A DNA stretch of 64,000 nucleotides, from assembly GCF_003390935.1 (NCBI RefSeq), contig NZ_QNQZ01000007.1:124001-188000 (forward strand), written 5' to 3'. Positions 52,786-61,784 of this stretch are shown in pieces. A model generated the notes under the pieces. The model was not told the DNA's origin. It saw only the letters and a list, made by a program, of their open reading frames with translations, and did not search any database. Numbering within the stretch: the first letter of the stretch is position 1; every line of letters starts with the position of its first letter. The stretch is from Lewinella sp. IMCC34191 (lineage in GTDB: Bacteria; Bacteroidota; Bacteroidia; Chitinophagales; Saprospiraceae). Both the position numbers and the translations under genes were made by a program.

Positions 52786-54231
52786 TCACTTTCCCGCCGC
52801 CACGATCCAGGGAAAATCCTCGGAGTCGCTACGGCTTACCCGGAGCAGGGAATCCAGCCGGGCGACGACCTCCGGATGCTGGTCGGCGATGTTTTGAGTT
52901 TCGCCCAGGTCGGTGGCGAGGTCGTAGAGTTCGAGGGGGCTATCGGGCTCGACTTTGGCATTGTAGCGCACCCCTTTCCAGTCACCTTGCCGGATAGCCA
53001 GCCGGCCACCCCGCTCGTGGAATTCCCAATACAGGTAGTCATGGGTCTTTACCTGCGCGCCGCCGCGCAAAAGGGGCAGAAAGGATATACCGTCCAGGTC
53101 GGGGGGGGGCGGAGCGCCGGTAAATTCCGCCAGGGTCGGCAGGACGTCCCAGAAGGCCGAAATATGGTCCGTCTCGCCGGTCGGTACGGTGCCGGGCATC
53201 GACGCGATCATCGGTATGCGTATCCCGCCCTCGTACAGGTCGCGTTTGTAGCCCCGCAGCGGGCCGTTGCTGTCGAAGAAGTCCGGGTCGGCACCACCCT
53301 CTACGTGGGCCCCGTTGTCGCTGGTGAAGATGACGAGGGTGTTATCCGTAAGTCCAAGTTCTTCCAGCTTGGCCACGATCTCCCCCACGTGCTCGTCCAG
53401 GAGCGTGATCATGGCGGCGAAGGTGGCGTGCGGGCGCTCGACGGACTCGTAGTTACCCTGCCGGTAATTGGGTCCCGCGTCCGTCCCCTGCCAGGCCTCC
53501 TCGGGGCCAAACTGCTCGGCAAAGCCGGTGACCAGGCTGTCCGGTGCGGCCAATTCGGCGTGGGGAATGACCTGGGCGTAGTAGAGGAAAAATGGCCGGT
53601 CGCGATTATCGTCTATGAAGTCCAGCACCCGGTCCTGAATCAGCGAAGGGGCATAACTTCCCTTTGCCGCGCCGGCATTCGCGGGAAGCGAGTCGCGCTC
53701 CTGATTATCCCACAGGTGATAGGGATAGTAATGGTGGGCCAGCCGCTGGCAGTTGTAGCCATAGAAGGTGTCGAAACCCTGGCGGTTCGGTTCGCCCTCG
53801 GAACCGGGGTAACCCAGCCCCCACTTGCCGAAAACCCCGGTGCGGTAACCCTGGTCCTGCATCATTTCGGGCAGGGTATAGATGCTGTCGGGCAGGGGCC
53901 ACTGACCTTCCGGCCGGACTTCCTTATTCCCGCGAATGAAGGTGTGCCCGGTGTGAAGGCCGGTCAGCAGCGAGGAACGGGAGGGTGCACAGACGGTACT
54001 CCCGCTGTAATGCTGGGTAAAGCGCATCCCGCGGGCAGCCAGCCGGTCGATGTTCGGGGTTTCGAAGAGTTCCTGCCCGTAGCAGCTGAGGTCGCCGTAG
54101 CCGAGGTCGTCCGCCAGGATGTAGATGATGTTGGGCGGCGGCGAGGGTTCTTCTTCCGTATTGGTATCCGCGGCGCATGCTGACACACAGAGCAGCAGAA
54201 CAATCCAGAGCGGCGAGGGAAGGTGCTTCAT
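52786..54231 (-). CDS. Cys-type sulfatase lipoprotein
   Basis: A 481-residue sulfatase that would cleave sulfate esters, probably from polysaccharides. Lipoprotein signal ending LCVSAC. Active-site motif VCAPSRSSLLTG, where the Cys needs conversion to formylglycine. Metal motifs: IIYILADDLGYGD and FTSDNGAHVEGG; YPYHLWDN and HTTFAAM-like ERPHATFAAMITLLDEHVG are also present. C-terminal QGDWKGVRYN. I start at 54231 (MKHLPSPLW). The gene contains one near copy of the 17-mer (53050) and its stop is about 15 bases from the tandem array. Confidence 0.93.
   Translation of the reverse strand: MKHLPSPLWIVLLLCVSACAADTNTEEEPSPPPNIIYILADDLGYGDLSCYGQELFETPNIDRLAARGMRFTQHYSGSTVCAPSRSSLLTGLHTGHTFIRGNKEVRPEGQWPLPDSIYTLPEMMQDQGYRTGVFGKWGLGYPGSEGEPNRQGFDTFYGYNCQRLAHHYYPYHLWDNQERDSLPANAGAAKGSYAPSLIQDRVLDFIDDNRDRPFFLYYAQVIPHAELAAPDSLVTGFAEQFGPEEAWQGTDAGPNYRQGNYESVERPHATFAAMITLLDEHVGEIVAKLEELGLTDNTLVIFTSDNGAHVEGGADPDFFDSNGPLRGYKRDLYEGGIRIPMIASMPGTVPTGETDHISAFWDVLPTLAEFTGAPPPPDLDGISFLPLLRGGAQVKTHDYLYWEFHERGGRLAIRQGDWKGVRYNAKVEPDSPLELYDLATDLGETQNIADQHPEVVARLDSLLRVSRSDSEDFPWIVAAGK
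53050..53066 (-). repeat. Dispersed 17-mer, one-mismatch copy (inside the sulfatase gene)
   Basis: On the minus strand GCGGCGGCGCGCAGGTA, one substitution from the 17-mer, preceded by TTTTGC. The gene reads it as RGGAQV, the same peptide as in the TonB-dependent receptor. A weaker 15/17 match lies on the plus strand at 53106-53122. Confidence 0.6.
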
Positions 54232-54301
54232 TTGCCTAAAGTATGCCAATTTGCGTAAAGGGGGGAGTCCCGGACTTCGCTAACGTAATTACCTTTACCC
54301 T

Positions 54302-55723
54302 ATGTCGTCCAGGTACCGCCGCTGGCTATTCGCTCTAATACCGGTGCTTGTACTGGCTGACACGGCCTACTCCTTCCTGCAGTATTACCACCATCCGCTG
54401 GATGGGGACGTGGCCTGGAACCTGGTTCCCGCCTCCGAAGTGCTTTCCGTGCTGGCCGATCCGTTTGGAGTATCTACCTGGCTGGAAGGCCAGATTTATC
54501 CTAATCCCAATCGCTTTTTCTGTCACTGGTCGTTCCGGGCCTATTTCCTGCACTTTCCCGTTTGGTTACAGCACTTCACCGATCCGGTCTCCAGCGTCTA
54601 CCTGGCGGCCGCCATGGCCCGCATCGGTACCCAACTGCTCCTGGTGGCCTTATTCGTCCGGGTCGTAACGGGGCACTGGAAGCTAAGCTCGCGGGGATGG
54701 TGGGTGACTGCTTTGCTCTTCATCCCTTTCTTCCAGGCTAATGGCTACCGCAGCCACATCGGCATCGTAGACCCCTCGGTCACCTACACCTTCTTCTACG
54801 CCCTGCCCGCCGCCCTGCTGCTGCTGTTTTTGCTGCCCTTTATCGATCGCTACGGCCACGGTCGGCAATCGCTGCCCGCATGGCAGATCGCGCTCTGGAT
54901 TCCCCTGGCGGCGGTCGTGTGCCTGAGCGGACCGCTGAATCCCGCGACCATCGGCGTAGCATGTGCCACGGCCGGATGGTATGTCCTGCGGCACCGGCCC
55001 GGTTGGGCGGACATTCGGGCAGACCGATCCTATTTGCTACTCGCCCTATGGGCCGCCGCCCTGTCCGGCTACGCGTTGTGGATCGGTAGCTTTAACAGCC
55101 TGACCATCGATAATGCGATTTCCCTGGACGAACGCTACGCGCGGCTTCCGCTGGGCATTTTCCGGCAATTCACCGGAAAGCTGGCCTGGCCGGTATTGCT
55201 GGCCGGATTGGCCATCAACTATGGATTTTTGCGGCGGAGCGCAGGTAATAAGCAGCTGCTCCGGTGGTATCGCTACGGCCTCGTCTTTGCTAGCCTGTAC
55301 ATCCTGCTCCTTCCGCTCGGGGGATACCGGGAATACCGACCGTACATATTACGGTACGACACCATCCTTCCCATCACGCTGCTGTGCCTGATCGGTTACG
55401 TGGCGGGCGTTCGGGCCGTTTACCGTTCGATGCAGCCCGCACGGCGCTCCCTTTATCTTTTACTTCCGATTACGATCGCCCTGGTATACACCTTCGCGGA
55501 TGAACCGAGCTTCGAACAGAACAATTGTGAAGTGGCCGCCCTGCGACACCTTGCTGCCGAAACGAGCGATACGATCGTACTGAATACCGACTGCCCGGTG
55601 TTGGCCTGGCAGACCTTCGCCGTGCCGGAAGAATCCGAGCTAAACGCCCGCTTGCTGCGGGCCTGGCGGATTGTAGACCGAGACCTGCGCTATTATCATT
55701 TGATCTACCCGTCCGCGGAGTAA
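54302..55723 (+). CDS. Multi-pass membrane protein of unknown function
   Basis: A 473-residue protein with about ten predicted membrane segments (for example 8-24, 100-120, 140-155, 165-185, 200-225, 255-270, 305-320, 335-352, 370-390, 405-420). Loops carry WSFRAYFLHFPVWLQH and EPSFEQNNCEVAALRHLA. The layout recalls GT-C-like membrane proteins but no catalytic Asp motif is clear. It contains an exact 17-mer copy at 55231. It is divergent from the sulfatase by 70 bases. Confidence 0.65.
   Translation: MSSRYRRWLFALIPVLVLADTAYSFLQYYHHPLDGDVAWNLVPASEVLSVLADPFGVSTWLEGQIYPNPNRFFCHWSFRAYFLHFPVWLQHFTDPVSSVYLAAAMARIGTQLLLVALFVRVVTGHWKLSSRGWWVTALLFIPFFQANGYRSHIGIVDPSVTYTFFYALPAALLLLFLLPFIDRYGHGRQSLPAWQIALWIPLAAVVCLSGPLNPATIGVACATAGWYVLRHRPGWADIRADRSYLLLALWAAALSGYALWIGSFNSLTIDNAISLDERYARLPLGIFRQFTGKLAWPVLLAGLAINYGFLRRSAGNKQLLRWYRYGLVFASLYILLLPLGGYREYRPYILRYDTILPITLLCLIGYVAGVRAVYRSMQPARRSLYLLLPITIALVYTFADEPSFEQNNCEVAALRHLAAETSDTIVLNTDCPVLAWQTFAVPEESELNARLLRAWRIVDRDLRYYHLIYPSAE
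55231..55247 (+). repeat. Dispersed 17-mer, exact copy 4 (inside the membrane-protein gene)
   Basis: GCGGCGGAGCGCAGGTA preceded by five T and followed by ATAAGC. The gene reads it as LRRSAGN, a different frame from copy 1. Confidence 0.85.
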
Positions 55724-55724
55724 C

Positions 55725-56474
55725 TCACTCTTCTCCGTCTATCTTCCGCAGGCGCCAGTTCCGGAAGCGTACCTGCATGGGCGGACCGACGTGCACCTGC
55801 ACCCCGATCAACCCCTCGGACCGGCGGTGCACCGGGTCTTCGTCGGTCACGTCGCTCAGGAGCGTATCGTTGATAAAGTGCTGCAGCCGGTTGCCCCGGG
55901 CGAGGATGCGGTACTCGTTCCACTGGTCCGGATTGATGCCGCGCAGGGGAGCGTCCGGATCCGAGAGGGTATCCGTGATCCGGCGGGGTGCCCAGCGGTT
56001 ATGGAGAATGAAATCGTCGAGGGTGTCCCCGACCGGGGGGAGCACGACCTTCTCGCCACGCCGGGCGATGGTGGTACGGCCGCGTTCCTCGTAGTTCATC
56101 CCGGTGTAGGTGCCGGCATAGTTCATGTCGCCCTGGTAGCCGCGTAGGGCGAAGGGTACGCCCTCGACCTCCTCGCTACGGTAATTGATGCCGCTGTTCG
56201 CGTCGGGGCTAAGCCGGTATTCCACGCGGAGGTCGAAATCGGCGGGACGGCCACCCCGCCAAATCAGGAAGGTGTTTCGGTCGACTACCGTTTCGGGGGT
56301 GATCTCGCCGATCATCTCACCGTTTTCGACGCGCCAGTAGGTTGGATCTCCTTCCCAGCCGTCCAGGTCTTGGCCGTTGAAGAGCAATTGGTACCCGTCT
56401 TCGTCAGTCGGCTCGCTACAGGCCACAATCGTCAGTAGACAGACTATCAATATGGTTGGATATCTTAGCTTCAT
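55725..56474 (-). CDS. DUF1080 (3-keto-disaccharide hydrolase-like) lipoprotein
   Basis: A 249-residue lipoprotein: signal ending LTIVAC. The DUF1080 concanavalin-like fold is shown by [74 protein letters not shown] and [25 protein letters not shown]. Some members hydrolyse 3-keto-glycosides. Its stop is two bases from the membrane-protein stop, tail to tail, and it is divergent from the ADP-ribosylglycohydrolase gene. Confidence 0.9.
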   Translation of the reverse strand: MKLRYPTILIVCLLTIVACSEPTDEDGYQLLFNGQDLDGWEGDPTYWRVENGEMIGEITPETVVDRNTFLIWRGGRPADFDLRVEYRLSPDANSGINYRSEEVEGVPFALRGYQGDMNYAGTYTGMNYEERGRTTIARRGEKVVLPPVGDTLDDFILHNRWAPRRITDTLSDPDAPLRGINPDQWNEYRILARGNRLQHFINDTLLSDVTDEDPVHRRSEGLIGVQVHVGPPMQVRFRNWRLRKIDGEE

Positions 56475-56532
56475 ATCACTCCAACGCGATCCGTAGCGGA
56501 TCTACTGTTCGCTGACCGTTCAATTCTCTCCC

Positions 56533-57879
56533 GTGCGACATTACATACTGGCCGCCGCCCTCCTCCTCTATGGTGTGCCGACAACCGCCCAGGAAATATC
56601 CCTTCCGCCCTGTCCCGAAGATGCATCCTATTCGCCCGCGCCTACGGACATGCGGATTTCCCGTGCCGGATACGCTGAAAAACTATACGGTTTCTGGCTG
56701 GGGCAGTGCATTGCCAACTGGACCGGACTGGTCACGGAAATGGATAAAATCGGCGACGCCGGGGATTTGAGTACGGGTCCCTTTTACACCCGTGCGGATT
56801 GGGGGGGCGCCGATCAGCCCAGTATTTGGGCCGAAGGGGTACCCAGTGACTTAAGTCCCACCATCGATTTTGTTTTTCGCGGACCCGACGAAGTGTGGGG
56901 AGCCGACGACGATACCGATATCGAATATATGTACCAGTGGCTACTGGCGGAGCACCAAACCGCCATGCTTAGCCCGGAGCAAATTCGCGACGGCTGGTTG
57001 CGGCATATCCGGGCCGAGGAGGAAAACTACCTCTGGGTTTCGAACCAGCGCGCTCTCGATCTGATGCGGGAGGGTGTTCTGCCCCCCGCCACCGGCGAGC
57101 CGGGCAACAACGAACACTACGATATGATCGACGCCCAGTTGACCACCGAGATATTCGGCCTGTTTGCTCCCGGGCGCCCGGACATGGCCCGTCGTATGGC
57201 CTTCTTTCCGATCCGTACCGTGGCCAGCGGGCAAGCAACGGCGATCTCCGAATTCTACGTTACGATGTACAGTCTGGCCGCTACGTTGCCGGACGAACTG
57301 CCCATGCGCTACCGGGTGTTTGAACTGGCCCGCGCGGCTCGCGGCGTGTTGCCCGATACCTCCTACGCCGCGGCTATGTACGACTTCGTGGCCGATGCCT
57401 ACGCCGACGGTAAACCCTGGGAAGCTACCCGCGACAGTCTATACCAGCGGTACCAGGTCCGGCAGGAAGACGGCTACGATGTCGGTGCGCGCGGGCTATA
57501 CTGCGGTGGATGTTTTGCCGCCGGCATCAACTTTGCCGCCGGCCTGGTCAGCCTGTTCTACGGCGAGGGGGATATTAAAGAGACGATCAAAATAGGTACG
57601 CTGGCCGGCTGGGACTCGGATAATCCCACGGCCACCTGGGGCGGTTTGCTCGGGTTTATGCTCGGGAAAAGTGGCGTGGAGGAGGCTTTCGGGCGCACCT
57701 TTAGCAACCGGTTCAATATCCACCGGACCCGTCAGGGCTTCGGCGAAACGGGCATAGATACCTTCGAACGGATGGCGGCCGAAGGTGTCAAAATCGTAGA
57801 TCGTACGGTCCAGGAGGAATTAGAAGGGGGTACCGACTGTCAGGCACAGCTGTGGTACGTACCTGCTGCCGATCGGTAG
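56533..57879 (+). CDS. Exported ADP-ribosylglycohydrolase-family protein
   Basis: A 448-residue DraG-type protein with signal peptide 1-19 (VPTTAQ). The start codon is GTG at 56533. Metal motifs: DDDTDIEYMYQW (Asp cluster near 124) and AGWDSDNPTATWGGLLGFMLGK. An N-terminal part, SRAGYAEKLYGFWLGQCIANWTGL, is the first helix of the fold. Classic members remove ADP-ribose from proteins in the cytosol; an exported copy beside DUF1080 and sulfatase genes may act on another glycoside. The substrate is inferred only from this context. Confidence 0.88.
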   Translation: MRHYILAAALLLYGVPTTAQEISLPPCPEDASYSPAPTDMRISRAGYAEKLYGFWLGQCIANWTGLVTEMDKIGDAGDLSTGPFYTRADWGGADQPSIWAEGVPSDLSPTIDFVFRGPDEVWGADDDTDIEYMYQWLLAEHQTAMLSPEQIRDGWLRHIRAEEENYLWVSNQRALDLMREGVLPPATGEPGNNEHYDMIDAQLTTEIFGLFAPGRPDMARRMAFFPIRTVASGQATAISEFYVTMYSLAATLPDELPMRYRVFELARAARGVLPDTSYAAAMYDFVADAYADGKPWEATRDSLYQRYQVRQEDGYDVGARGLYCGGCFAAGINFAAGLVSLFYGEGDIKETIKIGTLAGWDSDNPTATWGGLLGFMLGKSGVEEAFGRTFSNRFNIHRTRQGFGETGIDTFERMAAEGVKIVDRTVQEELEGGTDCQAQLWYVPAADR

Positions 57880-57886
57880 GGCTACT

Positions 57887-58420
57887 TTACAGGCTGATCT
57901 GTTGCTGATCGGATTCGGCGCTGAGGAACTCCCCCTTCTCGTTCTGCCAGCGCACGGGGAGGTCGTGTTCGGCGGCAAAGGTTTCAACCGCATCGATGAA
58001 ATCCTGGGAGTGCCGCAGGTCACTGACTTCGACCACGAGGTTATCTTCCTGCAGGCTACAGACGACGGTCATGCGTAGTCGGGATCCGGTCAGGAGCGTC
58101 GTAAACCGGGCAGGTAAGGCTACGAACTGAATGCGGCGGATCTCCTCCTTGCTGCACACCTGATCGTGCAAAACGAGCCGGCTGTTGCGAATCTCGTCCT
58201 CACCGACCACGAGGCCACCGTTGAACATGTGGCTGTAATTAAGGGCGTACAGGACGATAGTCAGGACCAGAATTAAGTCCAGATAGAGGGTCAGGTCGAG
58301 AGGCTCGCCACGAACTACGGAGATGAGGCTCAACGCCAGGGTGACCACCGAGCTGGCTAGCAAGGTCTGACCGAAGCGGAGCAGATGTTCGTACGTGTAA
58401 GTTTCTTTCGGGCCGGGCAT
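57887..58420 (-). CDS. Small membrane protein with PH-like C-terminal part
   Basis: A 177-residue protein with two membrane segments (about 17-35 and 44-62) and a soluble part (about 70-177) with beta-rich order, NGGLVVGEDEIRNSRLVLHDQVCSKEEIRRI, resembling a bacterial PH domain. Function unknown. It is convergent, seven bases away, with the ADP-ribosylglycohydrolase gene and follows the CIA30 gene by 29 bases. Confidence 0.65.
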   Translation of the reverse strand: MPGPKETYTYEHLLRFGQTLLASSVVTLALSLISVVRGEPLDLTLYLDLILVLTIVLYALNYSHMFNGGLVVGEDEIRNSRLVLHDQVCSKEEIRRIQFVALPARFTTLLTGSRLRMTVVCSLQEDNLVVEVSDLRHSQDFIDAVETFAAEHDLPVRWQNEKGEFLSAESDQQQISL

Positions 58421-58449
58421 ACCCTAAATATAGGCTTTGCCGGGGAAAG

Positions 58450-58947
58450 CTACAAGAGTTCCATTCGATCGATGAGGAGCTGGAAAGCCTGTTCCCGACC
58501 GTTCGCGATCAGGAAACTGACTTCCCCGATCCGGTCTCCGGGGAAGTTTGGCTGATCGAGCCTTTGCCCTTTTCGGACCGGATACATCTCGGTCAGCGGC
58601 ACCTCGATAACTTCCCAGTCGCCACTGGTGGAAAACGGGTGGACGTAGGCAAAATCCTTTTTCGGGTCCGCTTTGATGCGAAGTTTATAGTCGCTGCCGT
58701 CCCCCTTGATCCGCAGGAAAAGACGGTGGTGAGCGGCGACGTCCACGGGCGGTTCGAAGCGGTGGCGGACCGAGCTGAATCCCCCGCCGTCTTCCAGGCT
58801 TACGTCGCCGAAAAAGCGGCCGTGTTTTTCTTCGGTGATGGCGAAGTGGCCCTCGGAGTGGCCCCCCATAACGATATCGTCTACTACGCGCCACTGGGCA
58901 CGGACGGCGAATTCATCAAAGGCGTAGAGTACGGTTGGCGGATTCAT
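58450..58947 (-). CDS. CIA30-family protein
   Basis: A 165-residue protein of the complex I intermediate-associated protein 30 family, a galactose-binding-like fold. Segments: VVDDIVMGGHSEGHFAITEEKHGRFFGDVSLEDGGGFSSVR, FLRIKGDGSDYKLRIKAD and PNFPGDRIGEVSFLIANG. Bacterial copies have no settled function. I start at 58947 (MNPPTVLYAFDEF), because the 40 upstream codons lack family character. It is divergent from the lipoprotein gene at 59080. Confidence 0.85.
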   Translation of the reverse strand: MNPPTVLYAFDEFAVRAQWRVVDDIVMGGHSEGHFAITEEKHGRFFGDVSLEDGGGFSSVRHRFEPPVDVAAHHRLFLRIKGDGSDYKLRIKADPKKDFAYVHPFSTSGDWEVIEVPLTEMYPVRKGQRLDQPNFPGDRIGEVSFLIANGREQAFQLLIDRMELL

Positions 58948-59079
58948 GTCTGGTAAACAATCCATCTTCCGCCCGGTGCGCAATCCGGCTGCAATTTTCC
59001 AGCCATGGGGTGAGATGTGGTTGTAACGATTTTGGCCCTCAAATACCTTCGTCTCGCATTCGTACACCCACCTATCCCT

Positions 59080-59754
59080 ATGCTACTACGCTTATTTTTT
59101 GCCTGTCTGGTGTTCACCAGCTCCTGCGTGAGTCCCGCTCGCTACGGCACCTACCTGGCCGAGTACGAGGCGGAGGGTACAGCACCGGTGGCGGCTGCCT
59201 CTTCTATCGTGTTGCGCTATGCGGACGACAACCGAACCGGTCCGGAGGTCCAACGAATAAAAAATAGCTTCATTCCCGCTATTCTCTACTGGAGTTGGAA
59301 CAACACCCTGGAATGTTCCCTCGACCCGGAAAAGCAGCTGGCCTACGTACGCGAAGGTGTTATACAGGCCGCCGACAGTCTGGGGCTGGAACGAAAGCTG
59401 GGGGGAGAAAAACTGAGCATCACCCTGAGCCAGGCTCCAGGGCAGTTTTATTACGTCAACCGGATGTACGTGGTGTTTGCTATCGTCGCTTACAGCACAA
59501 TGGGCGAGGAGTCTATCACGCCGGTACCCACCGATCTGGTAGCATCCTACGCCGTCACCGACGGCAACGATCGGCGGTCCGCCTGGGGAAGTGCGACCGT
59601 GTTCAGCCAGGAAGAACCGATGCGCAATATGTGGAAAGGCACGCGCGGTTTTACCCGTAAATTCCTCGACGCCCAGCGCGCCGAACTGCAGCGGATGGGG
59701 CGGGAATTGATCATCGATATCGACCAGGAGCTGTACCCCGTCAGTCGGAAGTAA
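59080..59754 (+). CDS. Lipoprotein of unknown function
   Basis: A 224-residue lipoprotein: signal MLLRLFFACLVFTSSC. The body is mixed alpha/beta: LECSLDPEKQLAYVREGVIQAADSLG and ISLTLSQAPG-like LSITLSQAPGQFYYVNRMYVVF, then a helical end. No domain recognised. It precedes the APH-type kinase gene by 17 bases, so the two may share a transcript. Confidence 0.65.
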   Translation: MLLRLFFACLVFTSSCVSPARYGTYLAEYEAEGTAPVAAASSIVLRYADDNRTGPEVQRIKNSFIPAILYWSWNNTLECSLDPEKQLAYVREGVIQAADSLGLERKLGGEKLSITLSQAPGQFYYVNRMYVVFAIVAYSTMGEESITPVPTDLVASYAVTDGNDRRSAWGSATVFSQEEPMRNMWKGTRGFTRKFLDAQRAELQRMGRELIIDIDQELYPVSRK

Positions 59755-59771
59755 TCGCTTACCTTGACGGC

Positions 59772-60806
59772 ATGTCCGATCGTGCCATGGATACCCGGCC
59801 GGGAGAAGAACTTCCCCTGGAAAAGTTAGCACCCTACCTGCGCCGTCACCTTCCGGAGACGGAGGGGCCACTGTCCATTACCCAGTTCCGGGGCGGACAC
59901 GCGAACCTGACCTACGAACTTCGTTTTGGCGACCGCGCCTACGTCCTGCGCCGCCCGCCCTTCGGTACCATCGCTCCGGGTGCGCATGATATGCGTCGGG
60001 AATATCAGGTGCTATCCCGTTTGCCGGAAAGCTTTCTACCTGCGCCCGCCGCCATACATCTCTGTACGGACCCCAGAATCATCGGAGCCGATTTCGTGGT
60101 CATGGAACGCCGGGAGGGCGTCGTTATTCGCTATCGCCTGCCAAGCGAATTCGCTGATGTCGATAACGTGGAGCGCCGGCTGACGGACGCCCTTATGCGG
60201 GTTACGGCGGACTTGCACCTTGTAGACGTGGAAGTAGCGGGCCTCCAGGATGTGGGCAAACCGGAAGGCTTCGCGAAACGCCAGCTCGAAGGCTGGATTA
60301 AGCGCTGGAAATTGGCGCAAACGGAAGCGAATGACGACGTCGAGCGGCTGGCCCGCTCCCTCCGCGAAAACGTGCCGGAGCCGCAGGCGGTATCCATCGT
60401 CCACGGTGACCTGAAGTTCGATAATTGCCAGTTCCAGCCCGGGGAGCCCGACCGGGTGACTTCGGTCTTCGACTGGGACATGGCCACGACCGGCGATCCC
60501 CTCATCGACCTGGCCGGCACCCTCAGTTTCTGGCCGGACCCGGAGATTGACCCCGCCGAAATGCCCATCCCTCTCCTGGTCGGCGACTGGCCCGATAAGG
60601 ACTACCTGAAACAGCGCTACGCGGAGTCCACCGGTTTCGACTTGAATCGCATGCCCTGGTACGAGGCTTTTGCCTGCCTGAAAACCGCTGTCATCGCCCA
60701 GCAGCTCTACCGCCGTTACCGCGACGGGGGCACGCGGGATGAGCGGATGGAGAAATTCGGCGCGGCGGCCCGGGCCTTCGCACGTCTGGGCGTTTCCAAA
60801 CGTTAG
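59772..60806 (+). CDS. Aminoglycoside-phosphotransferase-like kinase (ACAD10/11-type)
   Basis: A 344-residue kinase of the APH superfamily. Lys/ATP region FRGGHANLTYELRFGDRAYVLRRPP; catalytic loop IVHGDLKFDNCQ and metal motif FDWDMATTGDPLIDLAG. The sequence resembles the N-terminal part of ACAD10/11 and bacterial LvaA, which phosphorylate a 4-hydroxyacyl-CoA. An acyl-CoA dehydrogenase of the matching type lies 1 kb further on (61785), with an opposite-strand gene between. That a split pathway is encoded is inference. A 17-mer copy starts seven bases after its stop. Confidence 0.85.
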   Translation: MSDRAMDTRPGEELPLEKLAPYLRRHLPETEGPLSITQFRGGHANLTYELRFGDRAYVLRRPPFGTIAPGAHDMRREYQVLSRLPESFLPAPAAIHLCTDPRIIGADFVVMERREGVVIRYRLPSEFADVDNVERRLTDALMRVTADLHLVDVEVAGLQDVGKPEGFAKRQLEGWIKRWKLAQTEANDDVERLARSLRENVPEPQAVSIVHGDLKFDNCQFQPGEPDRVTSVFDWDMATTGDPLIDLAGTLSFWPDPEIDPAEMPIPLLVGDWPDKDYLKQRYAESTGFDLNRMPWYEAFACLKTAVIAQQLYRRYRDGGTRDERMEKFGAAARAFARLGVSKR

Positions 60807-60812
60807 CTTTTT

Positions 60813-60829
60813 GCGGCGGAGCGCAGGTA
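60813..60829 (+). repeat. Dispersed 17-mer, exact copy 5 (intergenic)
   Basis: GCGGCGGAGCGCAGGTA. The outer flanks AGCTTT and AAAGCT pair, with an inner TGCG/CGCA stem. It lies between the kinase stop and the convergent DUF6624-like gene. Confidence 0.85.
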
Positions 60830-60856
60830 GAAAGCTGCGTAAGGAAACGGAATCTT

Positions 60857-61705
60857 TTACCGCTGCGGCACAGCAAAGTCGATAGCGAACCGCTGCAGAT
60901 ATTCCCGTAGCGGTCCCAGGCCGACTTCCGCGCGACGCCGATCCACGGTGGCCGGGTCCGAAAGGGGGTGCAGGCTATTCTGGCCGCTTCCGGGGTCGGT
61001 ATGCACTTGCGTACCGTACAGCTGAGGCTTTCCCTCTTCGACCAATAATCGATCGCGCATCATGGCTATGGCCCCCGGACCGATGTCGCCGCGTCCGGCC
61101 GCGGCTTCGAGTTGGGGGAGGTAGGCCAGTCGTACGTCACGCGGGCCGTGCTGCAGTACCGTCCATATGGCGGCACGCTGTACATCGTCGATTTCGTCGT
61201 GGTCCGGCACGCCACACTTATCCAAAAAGCTGGTGATTAATTCCAGGTTTTCGTGATCGGTTTTTCGGTCTAATAGGCCGGCGTGGCGGGAGGATTGGTC
61301 ACGCTCGAATACGCCCTGGAGAAAGGCCGCTTTGTCCGAGCAGTTCACCTCGACCTTGCGAAGCTCCGGGCCGGTATTGGCTACCTGCTGGTAGCGTTTC
61401 TGGAAATCCCGGTCAGCTTCCGTCGACTCCCGGATCACCGCTTCTACGATCTCTCCCGCATCGTTTTCATAATAGTCGAGGGCGTAAAGCGTCGGGTTGG
61501 GAATGGTAAGGAGCGAGTCGTACGGGATGATTTCCCCGGCTTCGTTTCGGTAGGTCATTTGCTGGCCGTTCGGGTACGCAAAGCGCAATGCGCGCCGGAT
61601 CAACTCCTGCCGCGATACCGGCTTCAGGTCGCTCGGACGGTAAGGCGCCGGATCGGTGCATCCGAGCGCGAAAAGGAGCAGCACGGTAAGACGTAAGCGT
61701 TGCAC
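60857..61705 (-). CDS. DUF6624-like lipoprotein
   Basis: A 282-residue lipoprotein with signal ending FALGC. Central segments [33 protein letters not shown] and [55 protein letters not shown] match the DUF6624 pattern as I recall it. No catalytic role known. It is opposite in strand to the kinase and dehydrogenase genes that it separates. Confidence 0.75.
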   Translation of the reverse strand: MQRLRLTVLLLFALGCTDPAPYRPSDLKPVSRQELIRRALRFAYPNGQQMTYRNEAGEIIPYDSLLTIPNPTLYALDYYENDAGEIVEAVIRESTEADRDFQKRYQQVANTGPELRKVEVNCSDKAAFLQGVFERDQSSRHAGLLDRKTDHENLELITSFLDKCGVPDHDEIDDVQRAAIWTVLQHGPRDVRLAYLPQLEAAAGRGDIGPGAIAMMRDRLLVEEGKPQLYGTQVHTDPGSGQNSLHPLSDPATVDRRRAEVGLGPLREYLQRFAIDFAVPQR

Positions 61706-61784
61706 GAGAAGTAATATACCGCTGGTCCGGTTGTCGGCCGGGGCGGCTCATCCTACCTTACGGGCCGGACAAGCCCAGCCGCTC

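Noticed and set aside
11646-53066. The 17-mer as a protein motif (RGGAQV)
   Set aside because: Two copies encode that peptide, but the others are intergenic or read in other frames or on the other strand, so a protein-level cause does not explain them.
52693-54183. A 496-codon plus-strand ORF opposite the sulfatase gene
   Set aside because: Shadow of the sulfatase; no recognisable domain.
47807-54231. SUMF1-type protein and sulfatase as an enzyme-substrate maturation pair
   Set aside because: The SUMF1-type protein lacks one catalytic Cys, and the genes are 4 kb apart with unrelated genes and the array between.
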